A DNA stretch of 64,000 bases. It comes from Oscillospiraceae bacterium (GTDB lineage Bacteria; Bacillota; Clostridia; Oscillospirales; Ruminococcaceae). Below the pieces are notes generated by a model. It was not told the origin of the DNA, did no database searches, and saw nothing but the letters and a program-made list of their open reading frames with translations. Location of the stretch: NCBI GenBank assembly GCA_017828975.1, contig JAGAJN010000016.1, positions 62,001 to 126,000 of the forward strand, written 5' to 3'. Positions 52,378 to 61,865 of the stretch are shown here, piece after piece. The position numbers and the translations under genes are program-made. How positions within the stretch are numbered: the stretch's first letter is position 1; every line of letters begins with the position of its first letter.

Positions 52378-54225
52378 ATGTTAAAGGATAAAATTGAAAA
52401 GGTGCTTTTAAAGGTTCAGCGTCCATCGAGATATATCGGCGGCGAGCTGGGGAGTGTTGTTAAGGATAAAAGCAAGGTCAATGTCAGGTTTGCTTTCTGT
52501 TTTCCCGATTCTTACGATGTGGGAATGTCCCATCTGGGAATGAAGATACTGTACGGCTTGAAAAATCTGCGGGAGGACTTCTGGTGCGAACGTGTTTTTG
52601 CACCTTGGGAGGACTACGAGCAGGTAATGCGCGAGAATGATATTCCTTTGTATGGCCTGGAAAGTCTTGACCCTATTGCAGAGTTCGATTTTATCGGATT
52701 TACTCTGCAATATGAGCTTAGCTATACAAATGTGCTTAATATGCTTGATCTGGCGGGATTGCCCGTGTATGCAAAGGACAGGGGAGAGGAAACGCCTATT
52801 GTGGTAGGCGGCGGTCCATGCGTGTGCAATCCCGAACCGCTGGCGGATTTCTTTGACCTGTTCATTCTGGGCGAGGGTGAAGAGGTAAATCTTGAGCTTA
52901 TGGACTTGTATGCCAAGATGAAAAAAGAAGGTGCGTCCAAGTCTGATTTCCTTCACGAAGCGGCTAAGATAGAGGGCATTTATGTGCCGTCGTTTTATGA
53001 TGTTTCATACAATCCCGACGGAACTGTTCAGAGCATAACGCCGAATTGTTCCGAAGCAAAACCGAAGATAACAAAGCGCATTATCCGTGATATGGACAAG
53101 GTTTTTTATCCCGATTCGTTCGTTGTGCCGTTTACCGAGATAGTTCACGACAGAGCGGTGGTGGAGGTGCTGAGAGGGTGTATCAGAGGGTGCAGATTCT
53201 GTCAGGCGGGATTTATATATCGTCCGTTCAGAGAGAAAAGCTCCGATACCGTCTGCCGTCAGACAAAGGCGCTTTGCGAAGCTACGGGATATGAGGAGGT
53301 TTCGCTGTCCTCACTGAGTACCAGCGATTTTTCCGAGATAGAAAAGCTTCTGGGTGACCTTTCCGAGTATACAGATAAGGAGAAGATAAGCCTTTCGCTT
53401 CCATCCCTTCGTGTGGATAATTTCAGCGAGGAATTGATGGAGAAAATTCGGAAGATAAGAAAAACGGGTCTTACCTTTGCTCCCGAAGCGGGCACTCAGC
53501 GTCTGAGGGACGTTATCAATAAAAATGTTTCCGACGAGGAAATTATGAACACCTGCCGAATGGCGTTCGAGGGCGGTGCGTCCTCCGTAAAGCTGTATTT
53601 TATGCTGGGACTTCCTACGGAAACAGACGAGGACATTATTGGTATCGGCGAGCTTACCGACAGAATTATCGACCTTTACCGTACCGTGAATGTGGGAAAG
53701 CGTTCTCCGAAGCTTAGTATTTCAGTCAGCTGTGCGACCTTTGTTCCGAAGCCTTTTACGCCCTTTGAGTTTGAACCTCAGGCAAGTATTCCCGAAATTA
53801 CGAGAAAGCAGAAGCTGCTCCTTGACAGCACAAACCGCAAGATAGTAAACGTCAGCTGGCATAATTACAGGATAAGTATCCTTGAAGCTGCGCTGGCAAG
53901 AGGGGACAGGCGGCTTTCGGCTGTTATCTATGCGGCGTGGAAGTCCGGCTGTAAATTCGACAGCTGGGACGAGTGCTATAAGTATGAAAACTGGGTGGCT
54001 GCCTTTGAAAAATGCGGTATTGACCCGACGTTTTACGATAACCGCACAAGGAGCTTTGACGAGCTTATGCCCTGGGATCATCTCGATTATATGATTACAA
54101 AGGAATTCCTTATCAGGGAAAACAAGCGGGCGCATGAGGGACTGACAACGCCTAACTGCCGTCAGAAGTGCTCTGCATGCGGCGTAATTCAGAGGATAGG
54201 GGGCGGCTGCGTTGGACAAGATTAA
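52378..54225 (+). CDS. B12-binding-domain radical SAM protein (TIGR03960-like)
   Basis: A 615-residue radical SAM enzyme with an N-terminal cobalamin-binding-like domain (about residues 40-200) and a radical SAM core carrying the CxxxCxxC motif in RGCIRGCRFCQAGF. The C-terminal end has a second set of cysteines, CRQKCSACG. The TIGR03960/TIGR03936 pair is common next to RNase G and rplU in Firmicutes, and is thought to act on RNA, but its reaction is not known to me. The ATG at 52378 follows TGGAGT; the upstream ATG at 52366 overlaps that site. It overlaps the next gene by 14 bp. Confidence 0.85.
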   Translation: MLKDKIEKVLLKVQRPSRYIGGELGSVVKDKSKVNVRFAFCFPDSYDVGMSHLGMKILYGLKNLREDFWCERVFAPWEDYEQVMRENDIPLYGLESLDPIAEFDFIGFTLQYELSYTNVLNMLDLAGLPVYAKDRGEETPIVVGGGPCVCNPEPLADFFDLFILGEGEEVNLELMDLYAKMKKEGASKSDFLHEAAKIEGIYVPSFYDVSYNPDGTVQSITPNCSEAKPKITKRIIRDMDKVFYPDSFVVPFTEIVHDRAVVEVLRGCIRGCRFCQAGFIYRPFREKSSDTVCRQTKALCEATGYEEVSLSSLSTSDFSEIEKLLGDLSEYTDKEKISLSLPSLRVDNFSEELMEKIRKIRKTGLTFAPEAGTQRLRDVINKNVSDEEIMNTCRMAFEGGASSVKLYFMLGLPTETDEDIIGIGELTDRIIDLYRTVNVGKRSPKLSISVSCATFVPKPFTPFEFEPQASIPEITRKQKLLLDSTNRKIVNVSWHNYRISILEAALARGDRRLSAVIYAAWKSGCKFDSWDECYKYENWVAAFEKCGIDPTFYDNRTRSFDELMPWDHLDYMITKEFLIRENKRAHEGLTTPNCRQKCSACGVIQRIGGGCVGQD

Positions 54226-54880
54226 TCTTAGAGCGGTTTACGCAAAATACGGAAATGCAAAGTATTTTTCTCACCTTGACCTTATGCGGACAATGCAGAG
54301 GGCGATAAAGCGTTCGGGGATACCTATTTGGTACACCGAGGGCTTTAACCCGCATATCTACTTAAATTTCCCCGTGGCGCTCCCTCTGGGGACGGAAAGC
54401 TATGTTGAGCCTATGGATTTTTCCGTAGTCGAGGAGTGCGACCTTGATGAACTGCGGGATAAGCTTGACAACGCTATGCCGCCGGGACTTAACATAATCA
54501 GTGTTAAGCCGCAGATAATGAAAAACACCGATGTGGTTTCTGCGGAATATGATGTGACGCTTTCTTCGGAGAATTTGTCAGCTGAGGACGTTATTGAGGG
54601 CTTTCGCAGCTTTCTTTCGGCGGATACTATTGAAATACACAAGCGTTCCAAGAAAAAAGGTGAGGTCATTGTGGATATCAAGCCTCATGTTATTGTGACA
54701 GATATTTCATCGGAGGACGGTTTGGCTTTTATGCACTTTAAGCTGCCTGCGGGAAATTCGTTTAATCTGAATGTGAATACCGTGCTGGACGCATTTACGG
54801 ATAAGACAGGTATATCGGTAAATACTGTTTGTATTAAACGGACAAAAATTACCGCAATAAACGGTGAGGATTTCGTCTGA
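54212..54880 (+). CDS. DUF2344 radical SAM-associated protein (TIGR03936-like)
   Basis: A 222-residue partner of the preceding radical SAM protein; in some species the two are one fused chain. The N-terminal VYAKYGNAKYFSHLDLMRTMQRA and GFNPHIYLNFPVALPLG (each part of a longer conserved block) define the family. TTG start with GGGGG a few bases upstream, inside the end of the radical SAM gene. In many relatives RNase G (rng) and rplU come next; here the rplS promoter follows instead. The role is unknown, probably substrate binding. Confidence 0.85.
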   Translation: MDKINLRAVYAKYGNAKYFSHLDLMRTMQRAIKRSGIPIWYTEGFNPHIYLNFPVALPLGTESYVEPMDFSVVEECDLDELRDKLDNAMPPGLNIISVKPQIMKNTDVVSAEYDVTLSSENLSAEDVIEGFRSFLSADTIEIHKRSKKKGEVIVDIKPHVIVTDISSEDGLAFMHFKLPAGNSFNLNVNTVLDAFTDKTGISVNTVCIKRTKITAINGEDFV

Positions 54881-54912
54881 ATTACTAAAAATAAAAAATA
54901 TTTAGAAAACAC

Positions 54913-54941
54913 TTGCAATTTATCGGAAAATATGGTATGCT
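54913..54941 (+). promoter_or_regulatory. promoter of rplS
   Basis: TTGCAA, 17-nt spacer, TATGCT. Confidence 0.75.
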
Positions 54942-54960
54942 TATATAGCATTTGATAATC

Positions 54961-55080
54961 CGTCACGGGATAATTGTGTCCGAGTGACGAGATTAATGCC
55001 GCTCTTCGGAGCTGACATTAACGGGCAGTCCTCTGTTCCGCTCAGATTTCGGCGGAAGTAAGAATGTCCTAATATTATAG
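54961..55080 (+). ncRNA. L19 leader-like structured RNA before rplS
   Basis: The leader contains several matching arms: CGTCAC.. with GTGACG near 54961-54988, a stem AATG.. CATT around CCGCTCTTCGGAGC at about 54995-55019, and CCGC/GCGG near 55039-55055. Size, position and the run of two to three hairpins just before the gene fit the Firmicute L19 leader family thought to be bound by L19. The assignment is from memory of the family and not from a covariance search. Confidence 0.55.
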
Positions 55081-55092
55081 GAGGAATAGAAA

Positions 55093-55437
55093 ATGGATGC
55101 TTTAAAGCTCATCAGCGAAAGCAGCATGAAGGCTGAGGTCCCTTCTTTCAGAATCGGTGACACAGTCAAGGTCCACGTTAAGATCAAGGAAGGCGAGAAG
55201 TACAGAATCCAGGTGTTCGAGGGTACTGTTATCGCTAAGAAGCACGGCGGGATCAACGAAACATTTACTGTAAGACGTGTAGCTCACGGCTGCGGTATTG
55301 AAAGAGTTTTCCCCGTTCACTCACCTGTTGTTGACAAGGTCGAGGTTGTAAGAACCGGTAAGGTTCGCCGTAGCAAGCTCTACTACCTGCGTGACAGAGT
55401 TGGTAAGGCTGCTAAGGTTAAGGAATCTATCAACTAA
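55093..55437 (+). CDS. rplS: 50S ribosomal protein L19
   Basis: L19 (114 residues, usual length) sits at the interface of the two ribosomal subunits. Family motifs [50 protein letters not shown] and [15 protein letters not shown] are all present. AGGAGGA lies before the ATG. It heads the common order rplS-lepB-rbgA-rnhB-yraN but is separated from lepB by a terminator. Confidence 0.97.
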   Translation: MDALKLISESSMKAEVPSFRIGDTVKVHVKIKEGEKYRIQVFEGTVIAKKHGGINETFTVRRVAHGCGIERVFPVHSPVVDKVEVVRTGKVRRSKLYYLRDRVGKAAKVKESIN

Positions 55438-55472
55438 AAATTTTTAAGCTGTTTGTTTTCAGCGGCGGAAGG

Positions 55473-55495
55473 AGGGACATTATTGTCCCTTTTTT
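55473..55495 (+). terminator. intrinsic terminator after rplS
   Basis: Stem AGGGACA / TGTCCCT with a 4-nt loop, followed by a T run. A weak promoter for lepB may start within it: TTGCTA at 55494, 17-nt spacer, GATATT at 55517. Confidence 0.85.
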
Positions 55496-55574
55496 GCTAT
55501 TTTTCCGTTGTATGAAGATATTGACGGGGTAATTTCCGAGGCAAAGCCTTGGTTTTAAGAAAGGAATGACGGTT

Positions 55575-56186
55575 ATGGCAAAGTATGAACTTAATTATGA
55601 GGCTCTCGACGAGGAGGAGCAGCAGCAAAAAAAGGCGGATTCTGTTGAGGAAATGCTTGACTGGCTGGAAATGCTTATCACTGTTTTCTTCGTTATTGTT
55701 TTGGTTTTTACATTTCTGTTCAGAATTGCTATTGTTGACGGTGAATCAATGCTTCCCACATTGGAGGATAAGGATAAGCTGATAGTTTCCCATCTTTTCT
55801 ATGAGCCTGAGGTCGGCGATGTTGTTATCGTCAACAGCAAGGGCCTTGACAAGGTAATAGTAAAGAGGGTAATCGCTACCGAAAATCAGACGGTCAACAT
55901 CGATTATTCCGAGGGTAAGGTTTACGTTGACGGTCAGCTTCTTGACGAACCGTATATCAACGAACCTACTTACAGCGATTTCGGATACCATAATTATCCC
56001 GTAACTGTTCCTGCTGACTGCGTTTTCGTTATGGGTGACAACAGAAACAGGTCTCAAGACAGCCGTGCGGAGTCTGTCGGATTTGTTAACAAGGCCGATA
56101 TTATGGGCAAGGCTATTGTAAGAATATGGCCTTTCAATAAAATGGGTGCACTGCCCGAAGATGCAGGAGCAGCTCAGAACGGCTGA
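55575..56186 (+). CDS. lepB: signal peptidase I
   Basis: Type I signal peptidase (203 residues) removes signal peptides from exported proteins at the outer face of the membrane. A cytoplasmic acidic N-terminus is followed by one membrane helix (about 32-52) and the Ser/Lys dyad: Ser58 in VDGESMLPTL and Lys97 in VIVKRV. Box E is FVMGDNRNRSQDSR. AAGGA lies directly against the ATG at 55566, which leaves no spacing, so the ATG at 55575 is chosen. The gene is followed 16 bp later by rbgA. Confidence 0.93.
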   Translation: MAKYELNYEALDEEEQQQKKADSVEEMLDWLEMLITVFFVIVLVFTFLFRIAIVDGESMLPTLEDKDKLIVSHLFYEPEVGDVVIVNSKGLDKVIVKRVIATENQTVNIDYSEGKVYVDGQLLDEPYINEPTYSDFGYHNYPVTVPADCVFVMGDNRNRSQDSRAESVGFVNKADIMGKAIVRIWPFNKMGALPEDAGAAQNG

Positions 56187-56202
56187 TTCTAAGGAGTGTT
56201 TT

Positions 56203-57075
56203 ATGTCGGATATTCCATCTATCCAGTGGTTTCCGGGTCATATGACCAAAACCCGACGGGTAATAGAAAAATGTCTGCCGCTGGTGGACGCTGTTGTTGA
56301 AATAACTGACGCAAGGATCCCCTATTCAAGCAAAAATCCCGACCTTTCCAGGATAATTGCGGGAAAGCCCAGACTAGTTATCCTGAATAAATCCGATGCT
56401 GCCGACCCCGATGCTACCGCTAAATGGCTGGAATATTACCGCAAGAAGGGGATAAGAGCCATCGCTGCCGACTGCCGCTCGGGAAAGGGGCTGAAGGCCG
56501 TAATTCCCGAGGTAAAAATTCTCCTTGCAGACCAGATAAAAAAGTTTGAGGCAAAGGGAATGAAGGGCAGAGTCTTGCATCTTATGGTCGTTGGTGTTCC
56601 AAATGTTGGAAAATCCTCGTTTATCAACAAAATGGCGGGAAAAAACAAAGCCAAGGTGGAGGACAGACCCGGTGTTACCCGTGAAAAACAGTGGGTAAAG
56701 CTGGAAAGCGATGTGGAGCTTCTGGATATGCCCGGCGTGCTCTGGCCTAAGTTTGAAGATATGTCCGTGGGCGAAAAGCTGGCATTTACGGGAGCAGTCA
56801 AGGACGATGTTGTGGATATTGAAGCACTGGCTTCACGTCTGCTATTGCTTTTGTCAAGCATTTATCCGCAGAAGCTGGAGGAAAGGTACAAGCTTAAATG
56901 CGAGAACTATTCCGACGGCTGGGAGCTGTTGAACGCTGTTGGCAAAAACAGGGGAATGCTTATTTCGGGCGGCGAGATAAATACCGAACGTGCGGCAATA
57001 ACCGTTCTGGACGAATTCAGAAGCGGAAAGCTCGGAAGGATAACTCTGGAGCTTCCCTCAGATTTCGAGGTTTGA
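56203..57075 (+). CDS. rbgA: ribosome biogenesis GTPase YlqF/RbgA
   Basis: RbgA (290 residues) is a circularly permuted GTPase needed for late maturation of the 50S subunit. The G motifs come in the permuted order: NKSD (G4) first, then GVPNVGKSS (G1), and DMPGVLWP (G3). The N-terminal [13 protein letters not shown] and the C-terminal helical domain are typical. AAGGAG precedes the ATG at 56203; a longer frame overlapping lepB is rejected. It ends 1 bp before rnhB. Confidence 0.95.
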   Translation: MSDIPSIQWFPGHMTKTRRVIEKCLPLVDAVVEITDARIPYSSKNPDLSRIIAGKPRLVILNKSDAADPDATAKWLEYYRKKGIRAIAADCRSGKGLKAVIPEVKILLADQIKKFEAKGMKGRVLHLMVVGVPNVGKSSFINKMAGKNKAKVEDRPGVTREKQWVKLESDVELLDMPGVLWPKFEDMSVGEKLAFTGAVKDDVVDIEALASRLLLLLSSIYPQKLEERYKLKCENYSDGWELLNAVGKNRGMLISGGEINTERAAITVLDEFRSGKLGRITLELPSDFEV

Positions 57076-57076
57076 T

Positions 57077-57682
57077 ATGACACTTTTTGAATATGACGAA
57101 GCTGTCCGTGAAAGCATAGGCGGCAGTATCTGCGGAATAGACGAAGCGGGCAGAGGACCTCTTGCGGGTGATGTTTATGCTGCTGCCGTGATTCTCAGAC
57201 CGGGTACAGTTATCGAAGGTCTGAATGACAGCAAGAAGCTTTCCGAGAAAAAGCGTGAACAGCTTTATGACGAAATAATTGCAAAGGCTGAAGCTTACTG
57301 CGTTGCGACTGCTTCTGTTGCGGAGATAGACAGTGTGAACATTCTTCAGGCGACTTTTCTTGCTATGAAAAGGGCGTATGACGGGTTGGGCATCACTGCC
57401 GATGCTGTTCTTGTGGACGGCAACCGCAAACCGTTCGGCGGCAATGAGGTGACAACTGTCGTTAAGGGCGACGGAACCTCGGCGTCGATCGCTGCGGCAT
57501 CTATCCTTGCAAAGGTCAGCCGTGACAGATATATGAAGAAGCTTGCCGAGGAATATCCTCAGTATCAGTTTGAAAAGCATAAGGGCTACGGCACTAAGCT
57601 GCATTATGAAATGCTCGAAAAATACGGCATTTCCGAGGTGCATCGCAGAACGTTCCTGAAAAAGCTTACGGGCGAAAAGTGA
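57077..57682 (+). CDS. rnhB: ribonuclease HII
   Basis: RNase HII (201 residues) cuts RNA in DNA hybrids and at single ribonucleotides. Catalytic acids are in [14 protein letters not shown] (Asp, Glu), VDGNRKPF (Asp) and the later Asp in [20 protein letters not shown] and [15 protein letters not shown] are family motifs. The ATG comes 1 nt after the rbgA stop, pointing to coupling; rbgA-rnhB adjacency is widely conserved. Confidence 0.96.
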   Translation: MTLFEYDEAVRESIGGSICGIDEAGRGPLAGDVYAAAVILRPGTVIEGLNDSKKLSEKKREQLYDEIIAKAEAYCVATASVAEIDSVNILQATFLAMKRAYDGLGITADAVLVDGNRKPFGGNEVTTVVKGDGTSASIAAASILAKVSRDRYMKKLAEEYPQYQFEKHKGYGTKLHYEMLEKYGISEVHRRTFLKKLTGEK

Positions 57683-57683
57683 T

Positions 57684-58061
57684 ATGACTTCGGCGGAAAT
57701 AGGAAGTGCAGGCGAAAAGATCGCAGCACTGTATCTTGAGAAAAAAGGCTACAAAATTCTTCGCCGCAATTTTCGGGTAAAGGGCGGAGAAATTGACATA
57801 ATTGCCGAAAATGATGAGTTTATCTCATTTGTTGAGGTAAAGACCCGAAGCGTTGACTTTATTTCAGACGGATTTGAGGCTGTGACAAAAACCAAGCAAA
57901 AGCTTATAATTAAGGCGGCAGCCGAATATTTCTACCGCTGCGGAAGCGACAAGCAGCCCCGCTTTGACGTGGTTTCTATCGTTCTGGACGGCAAAAAGGT
58001 TGTCGGCTTTAACTATATCACCGATGCGTTTGACGCAACCGGGACCAATATAATTTTTTGA
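57684..58061 (+). CDS. yraN: YraN/UPF0102-family nuclease-like protein
   Basis: A 125-residue protein with an endonuclease-like (Holliday junction resolvase) fold. The family motif set is complete: GEKIAALYLEKKGYKIL, GGEIDIIAENDEFISFVEVKTR with the Asp-Glu-x-Lys metal-site residues, and the C-terminal PRFDVVSIVLD. Its activity is not established. It starts 1 bp after rnhB, the standard position, and thrC follows after 12 bp. Confidence 0.93.
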   Translation: MTSAEIGSAGEKIAALYLEKKGYKILRRNFRVKGGEIDIIAENDEFISFVEVKTRSVDFISDGFEAVTKTKQKLIIKAAAEYFYRCGSDKQPRFDVVSIVLDGKKVVGFNYITDAFDATGTNIIF

Positions 58062-58073
58062 AGGAATGATAGT

Positions 58074-59567
58074 ATGTATTACAAAAGCACTCGCAACAGC
58101 AGCGTGAAAAAGACCGCTGCCGAGGCAATTGCTCAGGGTATTTCCGAGGACGGAGGACTTTTCATCCCCTCCGAGATACCTTCTCTTTCCCTTGATGAGA
58201 TCGTTGCAATGGGCGAAATGTCCTATGCAGAGCGTGCAGCAAAGGTATTTTCAAAATATCTGACCGATTTTACCGATGAGGAGATCAAATACTGCTGCGA
58301 AAGCGCTTATAATGACAAGAAGTTTGCTACTGCAAATATTTCGGAGCTTTCTCACCTTTTTGAGGGTACTTACATTCTTGAACTGTGGCATGGACCTACC
58401 TGCGCATTCAAAGATATGGCTTTGCAGATACTTCCTTATCTGCTGACTACATCTGCTAAGAAAATCAAGCTGAACAAGAAGATCGTTATTCTCGTTGCTA
58501 CCTCCGGCGATACCGGAAAGGCTGCTCTTGAGGGCTTCAAGGACGTTGAGGGAACATCTATTATGGTGTTCTATCCTGAGGAAGGCGTAAGCCCCATGCA
58601 GAAGCGTCAGATGACCACTCAGGACGGTTCCAATGTTTCCGTATGCGCTATCAACGGCAACTTTGACGATGCTCAGAGCGGTGTTAAGGCTATCTTCACC
58701 AATGAGGAAGTTAAGGAAAAGCTTGATTCCGCTTCAATGATGTTCTCCAGCGCAAACTCTATCAACTGGGGTCGTCTTGCTCCTCAGATAGTTTACTATA
58801 TTTCCTCTTATGCTTCTCTGGTCAAGGACGAGGAAATCGCTCTCGGCGACAAGATAAACGTTGTTGTTCCTACGGGAAACTTCGGAAATATTCTTGCTGC
58901 ATATTTTGCTAAGAAGATGGGACTGCCTATAAACAAGCTTATCTGTGCGTCCAACTCAAACAATGTTCTCACAGATTTCATTAACACAGGCGTTTATGAC
59001 AGAAACAGAAAGTTCTATACAACTATATCTCCTTCGATGGACATTCTCATTTCCAGCAATCTGGAAAGACTTCTGTATATGCTCTGCGGCGAGGACGATG
59101 CTCAGATACGTGAGTGGTTCGGTTCTCTGGCTAAGACAGGCAGATACGAGGTAACAGATGCAGTCAAGGCATCTCTCAAGGCTGAGTTCTATGCAGGCTG
59201 CTGCTCCGATGAGGACACCGAAAAGACCATCAAGGCTACATTTGACAAGTATTCCTACACCTGCGACACTCACACAGCTGTTGCAGTCAAGGTTTACAAC
59301 GATTACCGTGCGGCAACAGGCGATAACACCAAGACCGTTATTGCTTCTACCGCAAGCCCTTACAAGTTCAGCGCAAGCGTTCTCGAAGCTATTGACGGCA
59401 GCAAGCCCGACATGGACGAGTTTGCTATGGTTGACAGACTTTGCGAGCTTTCCAAGTATGAGATCCCCGAATCCCTTGCTGCTCTTAAGAACAAGGAGAT
59501 CAGATTCAAGGAATCTATCGAAAGCGCTGATATGAAGGATTTCGTTCTGAGATCACTTTCCCTTTGA
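58074..59567 (+). CDS. thrC: threonine synthase
   Basis: ThrC (497 residues) makes threonine from O-phosphohomoserine with PLP. The length and N-terminal YYKSTRN and GLFIPSEIP mark the longer, fungal/enterobacterial-type class. The PLP lysine is in GPTCAFKDMALQ, the phosphate loop is ATSGDTGKAAL, and PTGNFGNILAAYFAKKMG is also conserved. GAAGGA lies before the ATG. It seems attached to the end of the rplS-region operon. A hairpin (59581-59618) follows. Confidence 0.96.
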   Translation: MYYKSTRNSSVKKTAAEAIAQGISEDGGLFIPSEIPSLSLDEIVAMGEMSYAERAAKVFSKYLTDFTDEEIKYCCESAYNDKKFATANISELSHLFEGTYILELWHGPTCAFKDMALQILPYLLTTSAKKIKLNKKIVILVATSGDTGKAALEGFKDVEGTSIMVFYPEEGVSPMQKRQMTTQDGSNVSVCAINGNFDDAQSGVKAIFTNEEVKEKLDSASMMFSSANSINWGRLAPQIVYYISSYASLVKDEEIALGDKINVVVPTGNFGNILAAYFAKKMGLPINKLICASNSNNVLTDFINTGVYDRNRKFYTTISPSMDILISSNLERLLYMLCGEDDAQIREWFGSLAKTGRYEVTDAVKASLKAEFYAGCCSDEDTEKTIKATFDKYSYTCDTHTAVAVKVYNDYRAATGDNTKTVIASTASPYKFSASVLEAIDGSKPDMDEFAMVDRLCELSKYEIPESLAALKNKEIRFKESIESADMKDFVLRSLSL

Positions 59568-59580
59568 TCAACGTTGTTTT

Positions 59581-59618
59581 CCGCAGATGACACGTTTTTA
59601 TACTGTATATCTGCGGAG
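59581..59618 (+). repeat. inverted repeat between thrC and the phosphoesterase gene
   Basis: CCGCAGAT (59581-59588) and ATCTGCGG form an 8-bp stem around about 20 nt, just upstream of the GAAAGG ribosome binding site. No U-tract. A similar CCGCAG...CTGCGGAGAAA arrangement lies before clpP (about 61801-61852). Confidence 0.5.
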
Positions 59619-59631
59619 AAAGGCTGATTTT

Positions 59632-60318
59632 ATGTCCCTGTTTGTGATCGGAGATCTGCACCTTTCATTGTCCTGCGATAAGCCCATGGATATTTTCGGC
59701 GGCTGGGAGGGCTATGTTGATAAGCTTCGTGAAAACTGGCAGAGCAAGGTGTCGCCCGAAGATACAGTTGTTGTTCCGGGAGATATTTCCTGGGTCACAA
59801 GGCTGGAAGAAGCTGCTGCGGATTTCAGATTCATTCACGAGCTGAACGGCAAAAAGATCATCTTAAAGGGCAACCACGATTATTGGTGGACAACAATGAC
59901 CAAGATGAATAAGTTTTTGCAGGAAAACGGCTTTGACAGTATTTCGATACTGAACAACAATCATTTTCGTTATGAAAACTTCGGCATATGCGGGACAAGA
60001 GGCTGGATAAACGACAACACCGCTCCTGCCGATGCTAAGGTGCTTGCCCGTGAGGCTATGCGTCTGGAGGCTTCTATCAGTTCTGCCGAAAACGAAGGTC
60101 TGACACCGATGGTATTCCTGCACTATCCGCCTGTTTTTGCGGGGGACTGCAATTATGACATTCTTGATGTGCTTTTCAGACATAATATTACCGAGTGCTA
60201 TTACGGTCATATTCACGGAAGAAGCTGCGAATATGCCGTTAAAGGGGAGAGAGATGGTATCAATTATCATCTGATTTCAAGTGATTTTTTGAAATTTGAC
60301 CCCTATTTTATTATATAG
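59632..60318 (+). CDS. metallophosphoesterase
   Basis: A 228-residue calcineurin-like phosphoesterase. Dinuclear metal ligands are in IGDLHLS, PGDISW, LKGNHDYWW, FLHYPP and YYGHIHG, a full set. The family (YmdB-unrelated, near the Icc/YkuE type by eye) is of unknown substrate, perhaps cyclic nucleotides or phospholipid-linked phosphates. The ATG at 59632 follows GAAAGG; an earlier in-frame ATG at 59587 lies within the inverted repeat and has no ribosome binding site. Confidence 0.88.
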   Translation: MSLFVIGDLHLSLSCDKPMDIFGGWEGYVDKLRENWQSKVSPEDTVVVPGDISWVTRLEEAAADFRFIHELNGKKIILKGNHDYWWTTMTKMNKFLQENGFDSISILNNNHFRYENFGICGTRGWINDNTAPADAKVLAREAMRLEASISSAENEGLTPMVFLHYPPVFAGDCNYDILDVLFRHNITECYYGHIHGRSCEYAVKGERDGINYHLISSDFLKFDPYFII

Positions 60319-60349
60319 TTTGTATAAATTGTAAATTAATTCCGTTAAT

Positions 60350-60381
60350 ACTAGCAATAATAAATAAGTTGTGCTATAATA
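60350..60381 (+). promoter_or_regulatory. possible promoter of tig
   Basis: A clear TATAAT (about 60376-60381) has only a weak -35 match (TAGCAA) 17 nt upstream. The AT-rich surroundings support a promoter before tig, but the -35 is poor. Confidence 0.45.
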
Positions 60382-60415
60382 ATACGGATATGTTTTATAT
60401 TGGAGGACGTTATCA

Positions 60416-61696
60416 ATGAGTTTAAAGTCAAATAATAAAATCGAGACTAATAAGTACGAGCTGGAGGTTGCTGTTGACGGTGCTGCTTTTGAAGCTGCAG
60501 TTGAAAAGGCTTACCTCAAAAACCGCAAGAACATAAGAGTTCAGGGCTTCAGACCCGGCAAGGCTCCCAGAAAAATGGTTGAGAAGATGTACGGCGAAGG
60601 CGTATTCTACGAGGATGCTGTAAATGCTCTCGTTCCCGATTCTGTTCCCGCAGCTATCGAGGAAGCAGGTCTTAAGCTTGTTGCAAGACCTGACATCGAC
60701 GTTGTTTCCGTTGATAAGAACGACGGTGTTGTTTTCAAGGTGACCTGCATTACCAAGCCCGAGGTTTCCGTTTCCGATTATAAGGGTATCGAGGCTGTAA
60801 GAAACGTTAAGGAAGTTACCGATGAAGATGTTGACAACCAGATCAATTCCGTAAGAGAGAGAAACGGCAGAACTATTACCGTTGAGGGCAGAGCTGCTCA
60901 GAACGGCGATACAGTCGTATTCGATTTCGAGGGCTTCAAGGACGGCGTTCCTTTTGATGGCGGCAAGGCTGACAACTATGAGCTGAAGCTTGGTTCCGGT
61001 CAGTTTATCCCCGGATTTGAGGATCAGGTAGTCGGCAAGAATGTTGACGAAGCCTTCGAGGTAAATGTTACATTCCCCGAGGAGTATGCAATGCCCGAGC
61101 TGGCAGGTCAGCCCGCAGTGTTCAAGTGCCTTATCCACGAGATCAAAGCTGTTGAGCTTCCCGAGGTTGACGACGAGTTCGTTAAGGACGTTTCCGAGTT
61201 TGAAACTGTTGATGAATATAAGGCTGATATTAAGGCAAAGCTTACAGAGCGTGCTGAAAAGGCTGCTGATGCTGAGGTTGAGAACGCTGTATTTGATGCA
61301 GTTGTTGCTAAGCTTGAAGCTGAGATACCTCAGGTTATGTTCGACAGCAAGGTAGATGATTTCGTTGCTGATTTCGAGCAGCGTCTTTCCTATCAGGGAC
61401 TGAACCTTGAAATGTACCTGCAGTACACAGGCAGCGATATGGCTAAGTTCAGAGAGTCCTTCAAGGAGCAGGCTGAGAAGAACGTTAAGCTTCGTCTGGC
61501 TCTTGAGAAGATCGCTGAGCTTGAGAACATCACAGCTACCGATGAGGACATTGATGCTGAGGTCAACAAAATGGCAGAGATGTACAAGATGTCCGCTGAA
61601 GATGTCAAGGCTGCTATCTCCACTGAGATGCTTGCTGAGGATATCAAGATCAGAAAGGCTTCCGACTTCGTTAAGGACAACGCTAAGATCGCATAA
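60416..61696 (+). CDS. tig: trigger factor
   Basis: Trigger factor (426 residues) is the ribosome-bound chaperone and prolyl isomerase that meets nascent chains. The ribosome-binding domain has the signature [19 protein letters not shown] (a GFRxGKxP type loop); the FKBP-type domain follows (about 160-245; [14 protein letters not shown] and [11 protein letters not shown]), then the helical substrate-binding arms. GGAGGA lies before the ATG. tig-clpP-clpX is a conserved order; a terminator-like hairpin separates tig from clpP here. Confidence 0.97.
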   Translation: MSLKSNNKIETNKYELEVAVDGAAFEAAVEKAYLKNRKNIRVQGFRPGKAPRKMVEKMYGEGVFYEDAVNALVPDSVPAAIEEAGLKLVARPDIDVVSVDKNDGVVFKVTCITKPEVSVSDYKGIEAVRNVKEVTDEDVDNQINSVRERNGRTITVEGRAAQNGDTVVFDFEGFKDGVPFDGGKADNYELKLGSGQFIPGFEDQVVGKNVDEAFEVNVTFPEEYAMPELAGQPAVFKCLIHEIKAVELPEVDDEFVKDVSEFETVDEYKADIKAKLTERAEKAADAEVENAVFDAVVAKLEAEIPQVMFDSKVDDFVADFEQRLSYQGLNLEMYLQYTGSDMAKFRESFKEQAEKNVKLRLALEKIAELENITATDEDIDAEVNKMAEMYKMSAEDVKAAISTEMLAEDIKIRKASDFVKDNAKIA

Positions 61697-61721
61697 TTTA
61701 CAGCTTTTTGAGCTGAAGAAA

Positions 61722-61760
61722 CAAGAGGCTGAGAGAAATTTCAGCCTCTTGCGGTTTATT
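61722..61760 (+). terminator. intrinsic terminator after tig
   Basis: 11-bp stem CAAGAGGCTGA / TCAGCCTCTTG with an 8-nt loop, then CGGTTTATTT. A second small stem CAGCT/AGCTG lies at about 61701-61715. Confidence 0.7.
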
Positions 61761-61865
61761 TGCGTTTTTCGACCTGTTTCGATTATTTTTGTGAACATAT
61801 CCGCAGCGCAGTCCGCAGACGGCGTTTCGGAAATACAGATATTCTGCGGAGAAATGAGGTTTCAG

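Noticed and set aside
60428..61798. A 456-codon open frame on the minus strand across tig
   Set aside because: It is antisense to a clear trigger factor gene, is rich in Leu/Ser/Asn as expected for such shadows, and has no ribosome binding site or family motif.
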